DNA from: Deinandra increscens subsp. villosa
Taxonomy: Eukaryota; Streptophyta; Magnoliopsida; Asterales; Asteraceae
Reading direction: 5' to 3'
DNA: 64,000 bases
NCBI GenBank assembly: GCA_039602395.1
Contig: JBCNJP010000003.1
Location: forward strand, 66,961,880-67,025,879
In this document: one piece after another, positions 31,360 to 41,738 of the stretch
Numbering within the stretch: the stretch's first letter is position 1
How the letters are laid out: each line of letters opens with the position of its first letter
Position numbers and translations under genes: made by a program
The notes under the pieces: model-generated
Databases searched by the model: none
What the model was told of the DNA's origin: nothing
What the model saw: the letters and a program-made list of their open reading frames with translations, nothing else

Positions 31360-31937
31360 TGATTTTGTTAGCTATGAAAATAAAACATCTACCTTCAGTG
31401 TAGCTGATGGTACTGCAATAGTCTGACTATCGCCATCCTCCGGGTTTCTGTCTCCTTGGGTGGGTGTACTTGGTCAAAAGTCGATGGCTGACATTGAGAA
31501 AATGGGCAAACCACAAAACAAAAGTTATAGCACCCCGGTTTAACTTCAACCACCGACAACACATTATGAGCTAAATTCTTGGGAGGAAAATGCTTATAAA
31601 GCCCCAAAAAGGCATGATGATCATCATGTTTCTCCTGATGATGACTGGCCCGTTATTGAGCAGCCGTAAACTGTTGGTGTGCAATCTTTAGTGGGGCCTG
31701 AGCCTCATGTAGAGATTGAGAATGTGGATTATGAAAGAAGCAATCAATACATTGGTTCTCAGACAGAAGAGACTCAAGCAGAAGATGAGGATGTCTTTGA
31801 AGAATACGTTGCAAACCCCGTTTCAAGTAGAAATATACAGGAAGAAGCATCTGCGAGTGATTCTCTTCATGACAATGATTTGTATAAAAACGTGGATTCC
31901 TTCCATCATGAGGATCATGTTTTTGAGCATAATGAAG
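31360..31937 (+). pseudogene. Captured gene, third exon (DUF1296/GIP1-like candidate)
   Basis: Starts after the acceptor TTGCTGCAG and ends at the GTATGT donor (31938). It reads DFVSYENKTSTFSVADG, SPWVGVLGQKSMADIEKMGK, DDHHVSPDDDWPVIEQP, then an acidic stretch with SQTEETQAEDEDVFEEYV. The segments SMADIxKMGxPQ and DDWPVIEQP resemble plant DUF1296 proteins (annotated GBF-interacting protein 1-like or RNA polymerase II degradation factor-like). I recall this pattern from memory, so the call is tentative. Stops occur after TAIV, after STPV and after VIEQP, so it is a pseudogene. It lies between a CACTA left end and the truncated CopA. Confidence 0.45.
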
Positions 31938-32315
31938 GTATGTTTTACATTCTAGGTTTTTGGCACCAGCTTTTTTTGGTTCTTAAAAACACAACGTGCA
32001 TGAACTATGATTTCAAATGTCTTCTCATCACTAAACACGGCAGTTTTTAATATGATGGAATCAGAGGTGGAATGGAATGGTTCGTTCCATTAGAATTGTT
32101 AAAAAAACAAACCGTTTCTAGGATGGAATCAAAGGCATTTAACAATTGAAACTTCTATGTATACTTTTTTTCTATGGCTATATAGATAGTGGTGGACTCA
32201 AGATCTTCTTTTACTAAGAAGCAGATCATATAGCACTGGTTCTTTGTCTGTTCAGTGCTGATTTAGAATCAGTTTGGTACCAAACTGGATCAAGAACTGA
32301 ACTTAAATTTTTAGG
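31938..32315 (+). other. Non-coding stretch with an inferred deletion junction
   Basis: Starts as an intron after GTATGTTT and ends where copia protease-region coding begins at about 32316 (AATTTTTAG then GCTAGCAGC). CopA has no LTR, gag or protease catalytic site on this side, TatB has no polymerase or integrase, and the CACTA element has no right end, so a large deletion probably joined these sequences near here. Confidence 0.45.
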
Positions 32316-35267
32316 CTAGCAGCTGTGGAAGCTATAAGAGAATATCATTTAATTATGCCTTCTGGGTTATTTATTGTATTAGACAATTGTCATTATGCAC
32401 CTTCTATCACTAGAGGTGTTATTTCAGTTTCTTTGTTGAAAAACCAAGGATTTCTTAATGCGTTTAATAATATCGGTATTTCAGTTTCTAAAAATAATGT
32501 TCATTATTTTGATGCTATTCCTTGTGTTGGAATTTATGAAATTCATATGCGTGGTTGTGTTTCAAATAATTCAATTTTCACTGTTAGCAAACGAGCCAAA
32601 ACAAGTTTGGACTCTACCTATCTTTGGCACTGTCGTCTTACCCATGTTGGCAAAAACCGCATTGAAAGACTTCAACGTGAAGGGATCTTACAATCAAATG
32701 ATGAATCATTTGATAAATGCGTTTCCTGTATCTCAGGAAAGATGAAAAGAAAACCCTTTCCGAACAAGCCGCAAAGGGCTAAAGAACTACTTGGACTCAT
32801 TCATCCTGATGTTTGTGGCCCATTTAGACATGTGTCAAGAAAAGGTGCTAGCTACTTCGTGACTTTCAAGGATGATTTCAGCCGTTATGGTTATGTTTAC
32901 TTGCTTAAACATAAACATGAAGTGTTTGAAACATTCAAAGAGTTCAAGAACGAAGTAGAAAATCAACTCGGAAAGACCATCAAGATCCTTCGATCGGATC
33001 GTGGTGGAGAATACTTAATCCAAGAGTTTAGGGATTATCTTAAAGCATGTGGAATTGTCCAACAGCTTACTCCTCCTTACACTCCTCAGCATAATGGAGT
33101 GTCTGAGAGGAGGAATCGAACCCTACTAGAAATGGTGAGGTCGATGATGAACCTTACAACTCTCCCAATATCATTTTGGGATTTTGCTCTAGAAACCGCT
33201 GTACGCGTTCTAAATATGGTTCCAACCAAGAAGGTTGAAAAGACACCGCATCAATTGTGGCATGGAGAAGTCCCTGTGTTGTCTTACTTAAGAGTCTGGG
33301 GATGTGAGGCACTTGTAAAGCGTGATACGCCTGACAAACTACAACCCAGGACTACTAAGTGCATCTTCGTAGGATACCCAAAGGAAACAATGGGTTACTA
33401 TTTTTACAATCCTTCCGAAAATACTGTTCGTGTTGCTCGATATGCTGAATTCTTTGAAATAATTTTATAGCTCAAGAGAACAGTGGGAGACATGTAGAAC
33501 TACTAGAAGATGTGTCACCTTCTGAAACAACTAGCAATCATCAACTTGGGGGGGGGGGAATGTTCAAAGTGATGAACCTCAAGTCGATGATGTTGCGATT
33601 CCACTTCATAGATCCGAAAGGGTCATACGTAACCCAGATAGATGGATTGGTCTTGTCGAATCCGAGGAAAACGTATCAGGAGATCTCGATGAGCCTCCGA
33701 ACTTCAAAGCTGCATTATCAGATCCGGAATCTGACAAATGGCTTGAAACTGCGAACGTGGAAATGAAATCCATGAAGGATAATCAAGTTTGGAACTTGGT
33801 TGATCTTCCTCCTAACGCGAAGACCGTTGGGAGTAAATGGATCTTCAAGAAGAAGACCGACATGGATGGAAATGTACACACCTATAAAGCTCGTCTTGTG
33901 GCGAAAGGTTATACTCAACGTTTTGGCGTTGACTATGATGAGACCTTTTCACCAGTTGCTGACATAAGAGCTATTAGGATTCTCTTAGCCATAGCAGCGT
34001 ACTATGACTTTGAGATATGGCAAATGGATGTTAAGACTGCCTTCTTAAACGGTTACTTGGATGAAGAAGTCTATATGGATCAACCTGAAGGGTTCATTGA
34101 TCCACAACATCCCAACCGAGTATGTAAGCTTCAAAGGTCCATTTATGGACTAAAGCAAGCATCAAGGAGTTGGAATAAACGGTTTGGTGAAGAAATCAAA
34201 AAGTTTGGTTTCGTTCAGAATCCCGATGAGCCATGTGTATATCGCAAAGCTAGTGGGAGTAATGTTACTTTCCTTGTCTTATATGTAGATGACATATTGA
34301 ATATAGGAAAACACATTCCAATGTTGCAAGATGTAAAATCCCATCTTGGAAAGTGTTTTGCCATGAAAGACTTGGGAGAAGCAGCATTTATTCTTGGAAT
34401 CAAGATCTATAGAGATAGAACTAAGCGGTTGATTGGACTAAGTCAAAGTGCTTATATTGATAAGATCTTGAAGCGATTCAAGATGGAGAATTCCAAGCGT
34501 GGTATAGTACCTATGCAGGAAGGACTTGGTCTATCGGTCAAACAAGGTGCTTCTACACCTGATGAGGTGAAGCGTATGCAAAAAGTCCCTTATGCTTCGG
34601 CTGTAGGCTCTATAATGTATGCGATGAGATGCACTAGACCTGATATAGCGTTTGCGCAGAATATCGTTAGCTGATTTCAACAGAATCCAGGTGAAAGTCA
34701 CTAGACTGCTGTTAGGACCATTCTCAAGTACCTACGGGCTACTAGAGATTTGTTTTTGGTATATGGGGGAAATCCAGATCAAGAGCTCAAAGTGACCGGA
34801 TACTGCGATGCTGGATTTCAGACTGATAGAGATGACACGAAGTCTCAGTCTGGGTACGTCTTCGTTCTGAATGGAGGCGATGTGGATTGGAAAAGAAAGA
34901 AACAAACCACAGTTGCTATGTCTGCAACAGAGTCTGAGTACATTGCTGCTTCGGAAGCTGCAATGGAGGCAATCTGGATAAGGAAGTTTATTTGTGGGCT
35001 TGACGTGATCCCTACAAGTAACTTGCCTATTGATATGTACTATGATATACTGGTGCATTAATCATAGCCAAAGAACCTGGAGTTCAGAAGGGCGCCAGAC
35101 ACTATGCCAGGAGATATCACTATGTTTGTGAGCAGATCGAACTAGGTGAAATCAGATTACTCAAAGTTCACACAGATATTAACTTAGATGATCCTTTCAC
35201 GAAAGCTTTGTCGAGGCCGAAGCTTGAAAGGCATGCCGAGGGCAAGGGACTTAAATTAGCTAGTTAA
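32316..35267 (+). pseudogene. CopA Ty1/copia pol, 5'-truncated
   Basis: Starts inside the protease domain, after the active site (LDNCHYAPSITRGVISV). Then come the pre-integrase segment WHCRLTHVGKNRIERL, the integrase finger CVSCISGK, DVCGPF and FKDDFSRYGY, ILRSDRGGEY and HNGVSERRNRTLL. A one-base deletion near 33460 and a G-run slip near 33549-33558 break the frame. Reverse transcriptase follows from about 33757 (VGSKWIFKKKTDMDGN, AFLNGYLDEEVYM, YGLKQASRSWN) with YVDD at 34282. RNase H is broken by TGA at 34672, TAG near 34703 and a one-base loss near 35050. It ends KLAS at 35267. Similar to the Angela/Tork branch. gag and 5' LTR are absent. Confidence 0.9.
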
Positions 35268-36084
35268 ATCATGTATGTCTGATGTTCGGTATTTGGAAAA
35301 GGGATGTTAAACAACTTCTATTTAAATAATGAAATAAAGTACTTGATATATTTGCATGTTTAATCCTTGAGTACTTGTCAAGTATTCTAAATTGTCCATT
35401 GTCGATTAACTATACGGGAATATAGTTAAACTAAGACAAATCTGAGTGATTGGTAATATTCTTGGAATATATAATGGATGGTCCCACCAAACTCACATGG
35501 TATTCATAGGATGCATATCGGACTACCCCACTAACGAATTGCTACTTTCTGGATCGTCGTCATTAAGTGAAATTCGTAAATGGTTGCTTTACTTATCCTT
35601 AGACTTGAGATACAAGCAGGTCATGCATATATGGATTGCATCTACTTGATATAGTTCTAACTATCCTGAATAAGGTAGTACAAAAGGGCTATTTTCAGTA
35701 AGTGTAGTGAAGTATGTGACTGGACACGTGTAGTCAAGAGGATTTGTTCCTTCAGCCTAAAGGTTGAAGCAGATACCACTGGGCCCCTCATTGGGACTAA
35801 TTAAGATGTCTGCATGGCCATGCCCAAATGGAATCCAGATGTGTCTCGATTTGAATTTGGTAATCTTTAATTAGTTATGGAATGAGAAACAGAATCGTTA
35901 AAGTATGAAATGACTTGATCCATATTCATATTTAACAACGGTATCGGTAACAAAGGGATAGTAAATGACTGTACCATTTAAATACACTTTGAGAAACTGT
36001 ACTTAAATATTTCCGGGAGCATTGGCGTGTTGCTAGACGCTAACCAATGTTATTACCTTTATTACTACGAGCTCAAGTGGGAGC
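35268..36084 (+). other. CopA 3' untranslated region and polypurine tract
   Basis: Non-coding region after pol, ending CTCAAGTGGGAGC at 36084. AAGTGGGAG is a usual copia polypurine tract. No other structure recognised. Confidence 0.6.
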
Positions 36085-36742
36085 TGTAGGGATATGATCA
36101 CGTATTAATAAACGTATGTCCGGAAAGTATTTAAGCCTACGGGGTTACACGTCTCGACACTAATGTATTTATATTAATTAATTGGTTAATTAATATTTAT
36201 CACGAACATTTAACGAGGAATCGTTAAAAACTAACGGTTAATTGTTAACAAGGGGGTTCGTTGTAATTAGAGAGAGTTAGATTTGGATTACCATTAAGGA
36301 AAGGTTTTGGATAGGGCCTCTAGGCCGAATTCGGCTAGGGCTCCTATGCCAATCCCTATCTTGTTTTCCAAGTCTTTTAACCCTATAAATAAACCTTATG
36401 GGTTTAAGGTTTAGTTGCTGCATTTATCTGATAAAGTGCAAACCCTAATCTCTCTCTATTCTCTCTCTAATTTTCGGCAAAAAGAAAAGAACCCTAGGGG
36501 TTCGATTTCTTTTGTGGTTCGACCAAGCCATAATCACAAGAGGAGTTCGTGATCAAGTACTAGCATATGTACATCGGTGTGTCGTGTGTGCGATCGTAGA
36601 GGGATTTACTTCAAATCCTAGAAGATCTTCTCTTGCCGAGCTAAAAAGGTACACGTTGTCTATCTGGTTAGTTAGATTAATTCATAGGATTAATTCCACT
36701 GCGTACTCGTGTTTATTTGATAAATAGTTATATAACCCAACA
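36085..36742 (+). mobile_element. CopA 3' LTR
   Basis: 658 bp from TGTAGGGATATGATCACG to TTATATAACCCAACA. A TATA box CCTATAAATAAACC lies near 36383, followed by a CTCTCTCT stretch typical of a transcript leader. It is followed by CTATT (36743-36747), the presumed TSD, and then by the TatB polymerase N-terminus. The matching 5' LTR has been deleted. Confidence 0.8.
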
Positions 36743-36975
36743 CTATTGACCAATCTCAATTACTTGGTCCGAAAATTTATCATTAATCACCCACTTGTTA
36801 TTCACCAAAACATCATCTTCAACCATCTTCAAATCATCCTTCATCATAACTGGTTTTCCTGTCATGGAAATTTGTTTTTCCACATCCGACTTAACTATTT
36901 GAACTCACCTCGGAGTTGGGAAGTAAACCATCCCATGTGTCGTGGAGACAATTGCTCCTAAAACCTTTAAGCCAA
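36743..36975 (-). pseudogene. TatB polymerase N-terminus and protease tail
   Basis: Minus strand reads MKDDLKMVEDD, NNKWVINDKFSDQVIEIG, aligned with the TatD text KWIINEKFPDQTIESG, then is cut by CopA. Before it, GKPVMMKDDLK shows protease tail and polymerase in one frame, unlike TatC and TatD where a frame break lies there. The rest of the polymerase, RNase H and integrase of TatB is absent. Confidence 0.75.
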
Positions 36976-38400
36976 GTCAGCCAATAATCACATTATGTGG
37001 AGATGGAGTTGCTACCACCATGAAAGTCATCATAACTTCTCTAAAAAGCTTGCGATCCCCAAATATTACTGGAAGCGTTATCTCTCCAATATGATGTACA
37101 ACTTCTCCTGAAAATCCGATCAATGGTGACACGTGGAGTTTCAATCTCTTTTGCACTTCAGCTCCCATTTTGTGGAAGCATGATTCATACATAATTTCTG
37201 ATGCACTTCCAGTATCGAGTTATATTCGCTTGACTAGAAACCCTGCAATCCCAACTGTCACCACTACCGGATCTTCTTTAAATTCTTCTCTAATCAATTA
37301 TGGAAATACTATTTCCTGTCGCATCCACGCTCCTTCGTCCCTTCGAGCTTTTACATTTCTCTGCCAAATATTTCCACCTCTTCGTATCATTCCAATTACA
37401 TTTTTCGCATTTGCTGGTGGACGCCCCTCTTTAATTTTTTTTCTATAAATGTAATAATTTTCATGATTTAATGGCTTTTTCAATTTCAGTCTTTAAATGT
37501 CGACACTCATCAGTATCATGTCCTCGATCTTTATGATAATCATAGTACTTGCTCGGATCTACATTGCTAGTCAATCGCCGCCTTTGTGGCACTAGAAACC
37601 GCGTGTTCTCTGTAGCAAGAATCTCACTTGGGGTCTTCCTTAGTGTCGAAAACTCGTCTTTTCTGGAATCCCATTTCTTCTTATATCCCCCAAAATTCCC
37701 TTCTCACCGCCTATCATAAGGCTGCAACCAATATCGGTTCCAAGACTGATTTTTTTACAAAGTTGCACTTGCATTTTTTGCATATGCATGTTTCGCTGGT
37801 GTCTTTTGAGTATTTACCCCTTGGATATTTCCAGATGCACTCTTCCCCCTCACATAACTCTAACTCAATCCATTAGCACTTCCATTGTTTTAGGCAAGTC
37901 TTCATGTAATTTCTCAACCAAATGGGAATGTATAACTCCATGGAAAAAACTGGAAATCCTTAATTGATCATGAACTCCTGTTATTTTCATAGTTTCGTTG
38001 TTGAACCTCACAATAAAATTCTCTAAACTTTCATCATTTCCTCTCCTGATATTATACACTTTTGTCACCTCTTTGGTGCACTTCCTCTATTGGCTAAATT
38101 GTCTTATAAATATCTCTCAAAGTTGTCTATTTGCGAATTCAGAAGTGAATTGCGCCACACTCTTGCTGCTCCAGTAAGCGTTTGCACCAAGATGTGGCAC
38201 CAGGTCTCTTCGGACCAATGCTCTAATCTTGCTGCTGACCAAAAATCGAACATGTGGTCATCTAGATCTGACAATCCCCCATATTTCATCACTGACACTG
38301 GCATTTTGAGCTTCCTTAGAAACCTTGCATTGGCGATCCAACTCATAAACTTTGAATGTTCTTACATTGATGTTAGAAAATATGGGACGAACACTTCCTC
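36976..38400 (-). pseudogene. TatB gag core and protease
   Basis: Minus strand. The gag core starts WIANARFLRKLKMPVSVMKY and continues GGLSDLDDHMFDF, SAARLEHWSEETWCH and GAARVW (38346-38104). Frameshifts follow. Later parts, TPSEILATENTRF and YYDYHKDRGHDTDECRHL (first Cys of the finger replaced by Tyr), are seen near 37480-37640. Protease homology is near 37245-36977, including MYESCFHKMGAEVQKRL, LIGFSGEVVHHIGEITLP and HNVIIG. Broken throughout. Confidence 0.8.
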
Positions 38401-38549
38401 GAAGCACCTGAAGCAGTCGTGTTTTTTACAATAACTGGATCATCATCAATATTTTCAAGAAAATCCTTGCGATTTCCTCCTTTAGAAGAATCTCATTCAG
38501 GTGTGAACTTCAATTTAGCTTTTGTGTCCTGTAACCATAGTTCACGTTT

Positions 38550-38813
38550 TTACCGATCCTTCAATTTCCTTAAGATCTCCACGTTCCTCATTAAAAAATC
38601 AAGAAGATCAGCTAATTCATCATCTCGCTCATCATCGTCTCTCTGAACTTCATCTGAATCATCAACATTCTTATCCGATTTGGGTAACAAAAACATTGGA
38701 GGTTTCAAGCTAATGCCTCCACCAGAAGCCTTCGAGCTGAAATTAGGCTTTTCCGAACTCGAAGTCACCAAAATTGCTTTCTTCTTCACAGTTTCACCGG
38801 AATTCTTCTCCAT
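38550..38813 (-). pseudogene. TatB gag exon 1
   Basis: MEKNSGETVKKKAILVTSSS at the start matches MEKQSDESVKKKSIFDLEG of TatD. It continues ISLKPPMFLLPKSDKNVDD and LDFLMRNVEILRKLKDR, where a stop interrupts. Only about 30 bp separate its ATG from the TSD at 38844, so no primer-binding site or 5' LTR fits between them. Confidence 0.8.
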
Positions 38814-38843
38814 TGTTCACTAAATCCACAAATCCACAAATCA

Positions 38844-39559
38844 CAGGTCAAGAAATTTGTATGGGAGCACATCGTATGCAGGTTCGGATTGCCACTTCTC
38901 ATAATTACGGACAACGGTCAACAATTTGCGGGAAATCCATTTAAAGAATGGTGTGACGAATTGCATATCCATTAGGTGTTTACGTCAGTTGCACATCCTT
39001 GGGAAAATGGTCAGGTGGAGCGAGCTAATCACAGTTTGGTAGAAGGGATAAAAATGAGGTTGGAAAAAACAGGAGAAAGTCGGGTGGACGAATTACCGCA
39101 TGTGCTATGGGGTCATCATACAATGCCAAAGACAAGTAATGGAGAAACGCCCTTTAGCCTTACTTATGGAGCATAAGCGGTAATTCCATCTGAGATAGGA
39201 ATACCAACTCACTAGTTGCAAGTTTTGATTACTAATAATGATGAGGAGTTGCGAACCAATCTAGATCTGTTGGAGGAGAGGCGAGAATTGCAGTAATAAG
39301 AGAGAGCCTGTATGAAAAAGAGATAGCCAAATACTATAATCCTAAGATTTGCGTGTATCAATATAAACAAGGGGAGTATGTTTATCGCAGTCACGAAGTA
39401 AGCAAGGCAATTTCCGTTGAGAAAAATGGCTCCCAAGTGGGAGGGACCCTATATGGTTAAGAGGGAAAATGGAAATGGCTCATATATCCTGCAACCAGTA
39501 GATGGGGTGGAACTACCTTGGGCTTGGAATGGGGTGCATTTAAGGAAATGTTATATGTG
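38844..39559 (+). pseudogene. TatA integrase, second part
   Basis: Resumes from 14628 after the TatB insertion: CAGGTCAAG continues GKQ as VKKFVWEHIVCRFGLPL, then ITDNGQQF (second catalytic Asp) and NGQVERANHSL (catalytic Glu), SNGETPFSLTYG, NLDLLEERRE. Stops occur at 38971 (HIH then TAG), 39173 and 39213, with frameshifts after 39290. Ends WNGVHLRKCYM at 39557, aligned with the C-terminus of TatD. Confidence 0.88.
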
Positions 39560-40514
39560 AAGCTTTTGAACAAGAAAGATAGCAAGTACCCATGAGATTT
39601 TCATGCAAATCATCCTTTGTAACTCCTAAAAGTTGAGTGAACAATAAAGAATTGTTGCTTGTTTTCTAAATTTTGTTGAGATAAATGCAAGTGAAGTAGT
39701 TGCAGTAGCATGTGCAAATGTCAAAGTTTTATAAAACTTTTGTTAAAGTTCAAAATGTAATATTCATAAAAAGTTCCATAATAAACTTATGAATATATCT
39801 TTGACGGTTTGATTTTTCAAAAAAAAAAATACTCGTTATTCCCTAAATGGGCTCATAATTCAAAAAGGGGTCCATCATAAGGATGAGGTGATCATGCTGG
39901 ACACCTTACTAATAATTTGATGTTAGCAAAAGCCTGGAGTGGAGATGGCCAACTTAATTGAGGGATGAATCTTAAACACCCTGGTAAGCTCCCCGAAGGT
40001 CACAAGTTTACTAATATAACTTTTTTATAATGTGAGCTTGTAGGTTTTGTTATTTGAAGATAGTAGAATTTGTCATAGTAATAATGAAAGTGACTAATCC
40101 TGCAAGTGTGTGCTAGATGATTTGCAAAACCATCTAGGTACTTTAAATATTATTCCAATGACGTTGTAACTATTCATAAGATGAACGCATCTTATGGAAA
40201 GGAAGCGCATGTGGATTTATTTCAAAGCCTATTCTTGGTCTTGTAATAAGTCATCACACTTCTTGCGAAGAGGAAAGTTTAACATTTCCTAAAGAGAACA
40301 CACAAAGCAGATGCAAATGCAAGGGTTGCAAGCGCAAGTGTAAAGATAAAGTAACATAATCAGTATATATATCACAATCAACATATGGAAATGCATTACG
40401 TGCAATTCCAACGTGTCACAAGTCAAAAACAAAGTACTAAGGAAAGCAAACAGATAAGTTGTTTAGAATGCCACAGCATAAGTGAACTTTTTTGTTGAAT
40501 TCTAGTTTAAAATA
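39560..40514 (+). other. TatA spacer between pol and antisense gene
   Basis: AT-rich and non-coding. Shares short pieces with the equivalent TatD region (48580-47230), such as GGAGATGGCCAACTT and GTGATCATGC-GGACACCTT in reverse. No promoter or RNA gene recognised. Confidence 0.5.
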
Positions 40515-40992
40515 TTAAAGCTTCATAAGGTGATACCTGCCCAGGAATGGAAATGCCAGTTTAAGCATCTTCAGTACTTCCTTGATAATTTTTGGGTCAA
40601 TGGCTTGCAGATTAGAAAGTTGGCGAACAAAGATGAAAGGAACAGTTTTCAGATTCTCCAAAGCATCAAAAATCTTTTGTTGTGCATGTGCGTTAAAATC
40701 AGGAATGGAGTTAATATCGGCAATATTCTTGGAAGCATAATGTAGGCCACAATGTACACCTTCATTAAAACCACAGGAGTTGGTGGTAGTGTTGACCACA
40801 AGGGCTACAGGGATAACCTCAGCATGTGTCTTCTTCGCCAGCATTTCCACTCCTTTAGTGAGAATCCATCTTCCTTGGTTAGTTAACACTTGCACTTGCG
40901 CCTTCCAATCTTCCTTTTTTTCTTAATGTTTTCTACCACCATTTCCATAGAGTTTTTGCTGACCTTCAGGGATTCAATATCTGAAGAAAAAG
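40515..40992 (-). pseudogene. TatA antisense accessory gene, C-terminal exon
   Basis: Minus strand after an acceptor CTTCAG near 40982. It includes LTNQGRWILTKGVEMLAKK, HAEVIPVALVVNTTTNSCGF and NEGVHCGLHYASKN, which align with SKWLIEEGFNLVAKR, NSAANAMGYNEGIKCGLAH of TatD. The first part has a small frame break (K-rich run near 40915). TatD inserted in the intron before this exon (41020/55540), and the upstream exons continue at 55541-57176. Confidence 0.75.
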
Positions 40993-41024
40993 AGAGAATA
41001 AAACATGAATTAAGTATGGGTATT

Positions 41025-41397
41025 TGATGAATCGCAAAATCCCACCGTATGTAAATGAGAGATTATAATTCAACTAGGAACAAGCTAATCTAAGAAGAAT
41101 AATCGATGAATCAATGGATTTATTAATATCTCAAGTATTTGTTTACAATCGGGAGAGACACATAGTAAATGTGTATTTTCTGGAATTCGAAGTTACATTG
41201 CAAATGAGTGAAAGAACTATTTATAGAGCTTCTGAAGTCGCATCTTCATGAGTTGGTCGGATGCACTTGCATCTTGTTCGTCTGCAACTGCATCGCTTCC
41301 AGCTCATTCTCTGTGTGACACTTGCTCTCGGGATCTTTACTATCGGAAGTGTAGATGCCAGGACACTTGCATGTCCGGTCTTGACCTATCCTCATCA
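41025..41397 (-). mobile_element. TatD 3' LTR
   Basis: 373 bp, flanked on the left by TSD GTATT (41020-41024), repeated at 55536-55540. On the minus strand it starts TGATGAGGATAGGTC and ends TTGCGATTCATCA. Six substitutions against the 5' LTR by my count. The right side abuts the polypurine tract. Confidence 0.96.
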
Positions 41398-41738
41398 AGT
41401 CCCCCTAGTCCATTGATTATTCGAGCAATAATTATTGGACTAGAAGTTAAAAGTGTCTCGTACTTCCGCTGAGGTTTGAGAACCTTAATCGATCATCTTT
41501 ATTAAGTTCGCATGTGTTTTTGAATTGTTACCTCATTAAAAACCTGTTCGGAAAAACCCTGTGGGAAAAAACCGAAACTAAGGAAAAAAGAGTGTAACAC
41601 ACATTTCTCTTTTGTGTAGATCACAAGTTTCAAAGATCAGAAATTTTCCAATTTTTAACGATTTCATAGATCTGGTCATCAAGTCCCCCTAGTCCTTATG
41701 TTGTTTTATAGAAATGACTAAGGACTAAGGTATAAAGA
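41392..41738 (-). promoter_or_regulatory. TatD polypurine tract and duplicated copy, each with a hairpin
   Basis: TCATCAAGTCCCCCTAGTCC occurs at 41392-41411 and again at 41678-41697. On the plus strand CTAGTCCA pairs with TGGACTAG about 25 nt on (first copy), and CTAGTCCTTA pairs with TAAGGACTA (second copy). In element sense each hairpin directly precedes GGGGGACTTGATGA. The TatB arrangement is the same with a shorter gap. Confidence 0.75.

Noticed and set aside
31360..31937. Active host gene
   Set aside because: Several in-frame stops, a missing 5' part, and an exon interrupted by 13.8 kb of inserted elements.
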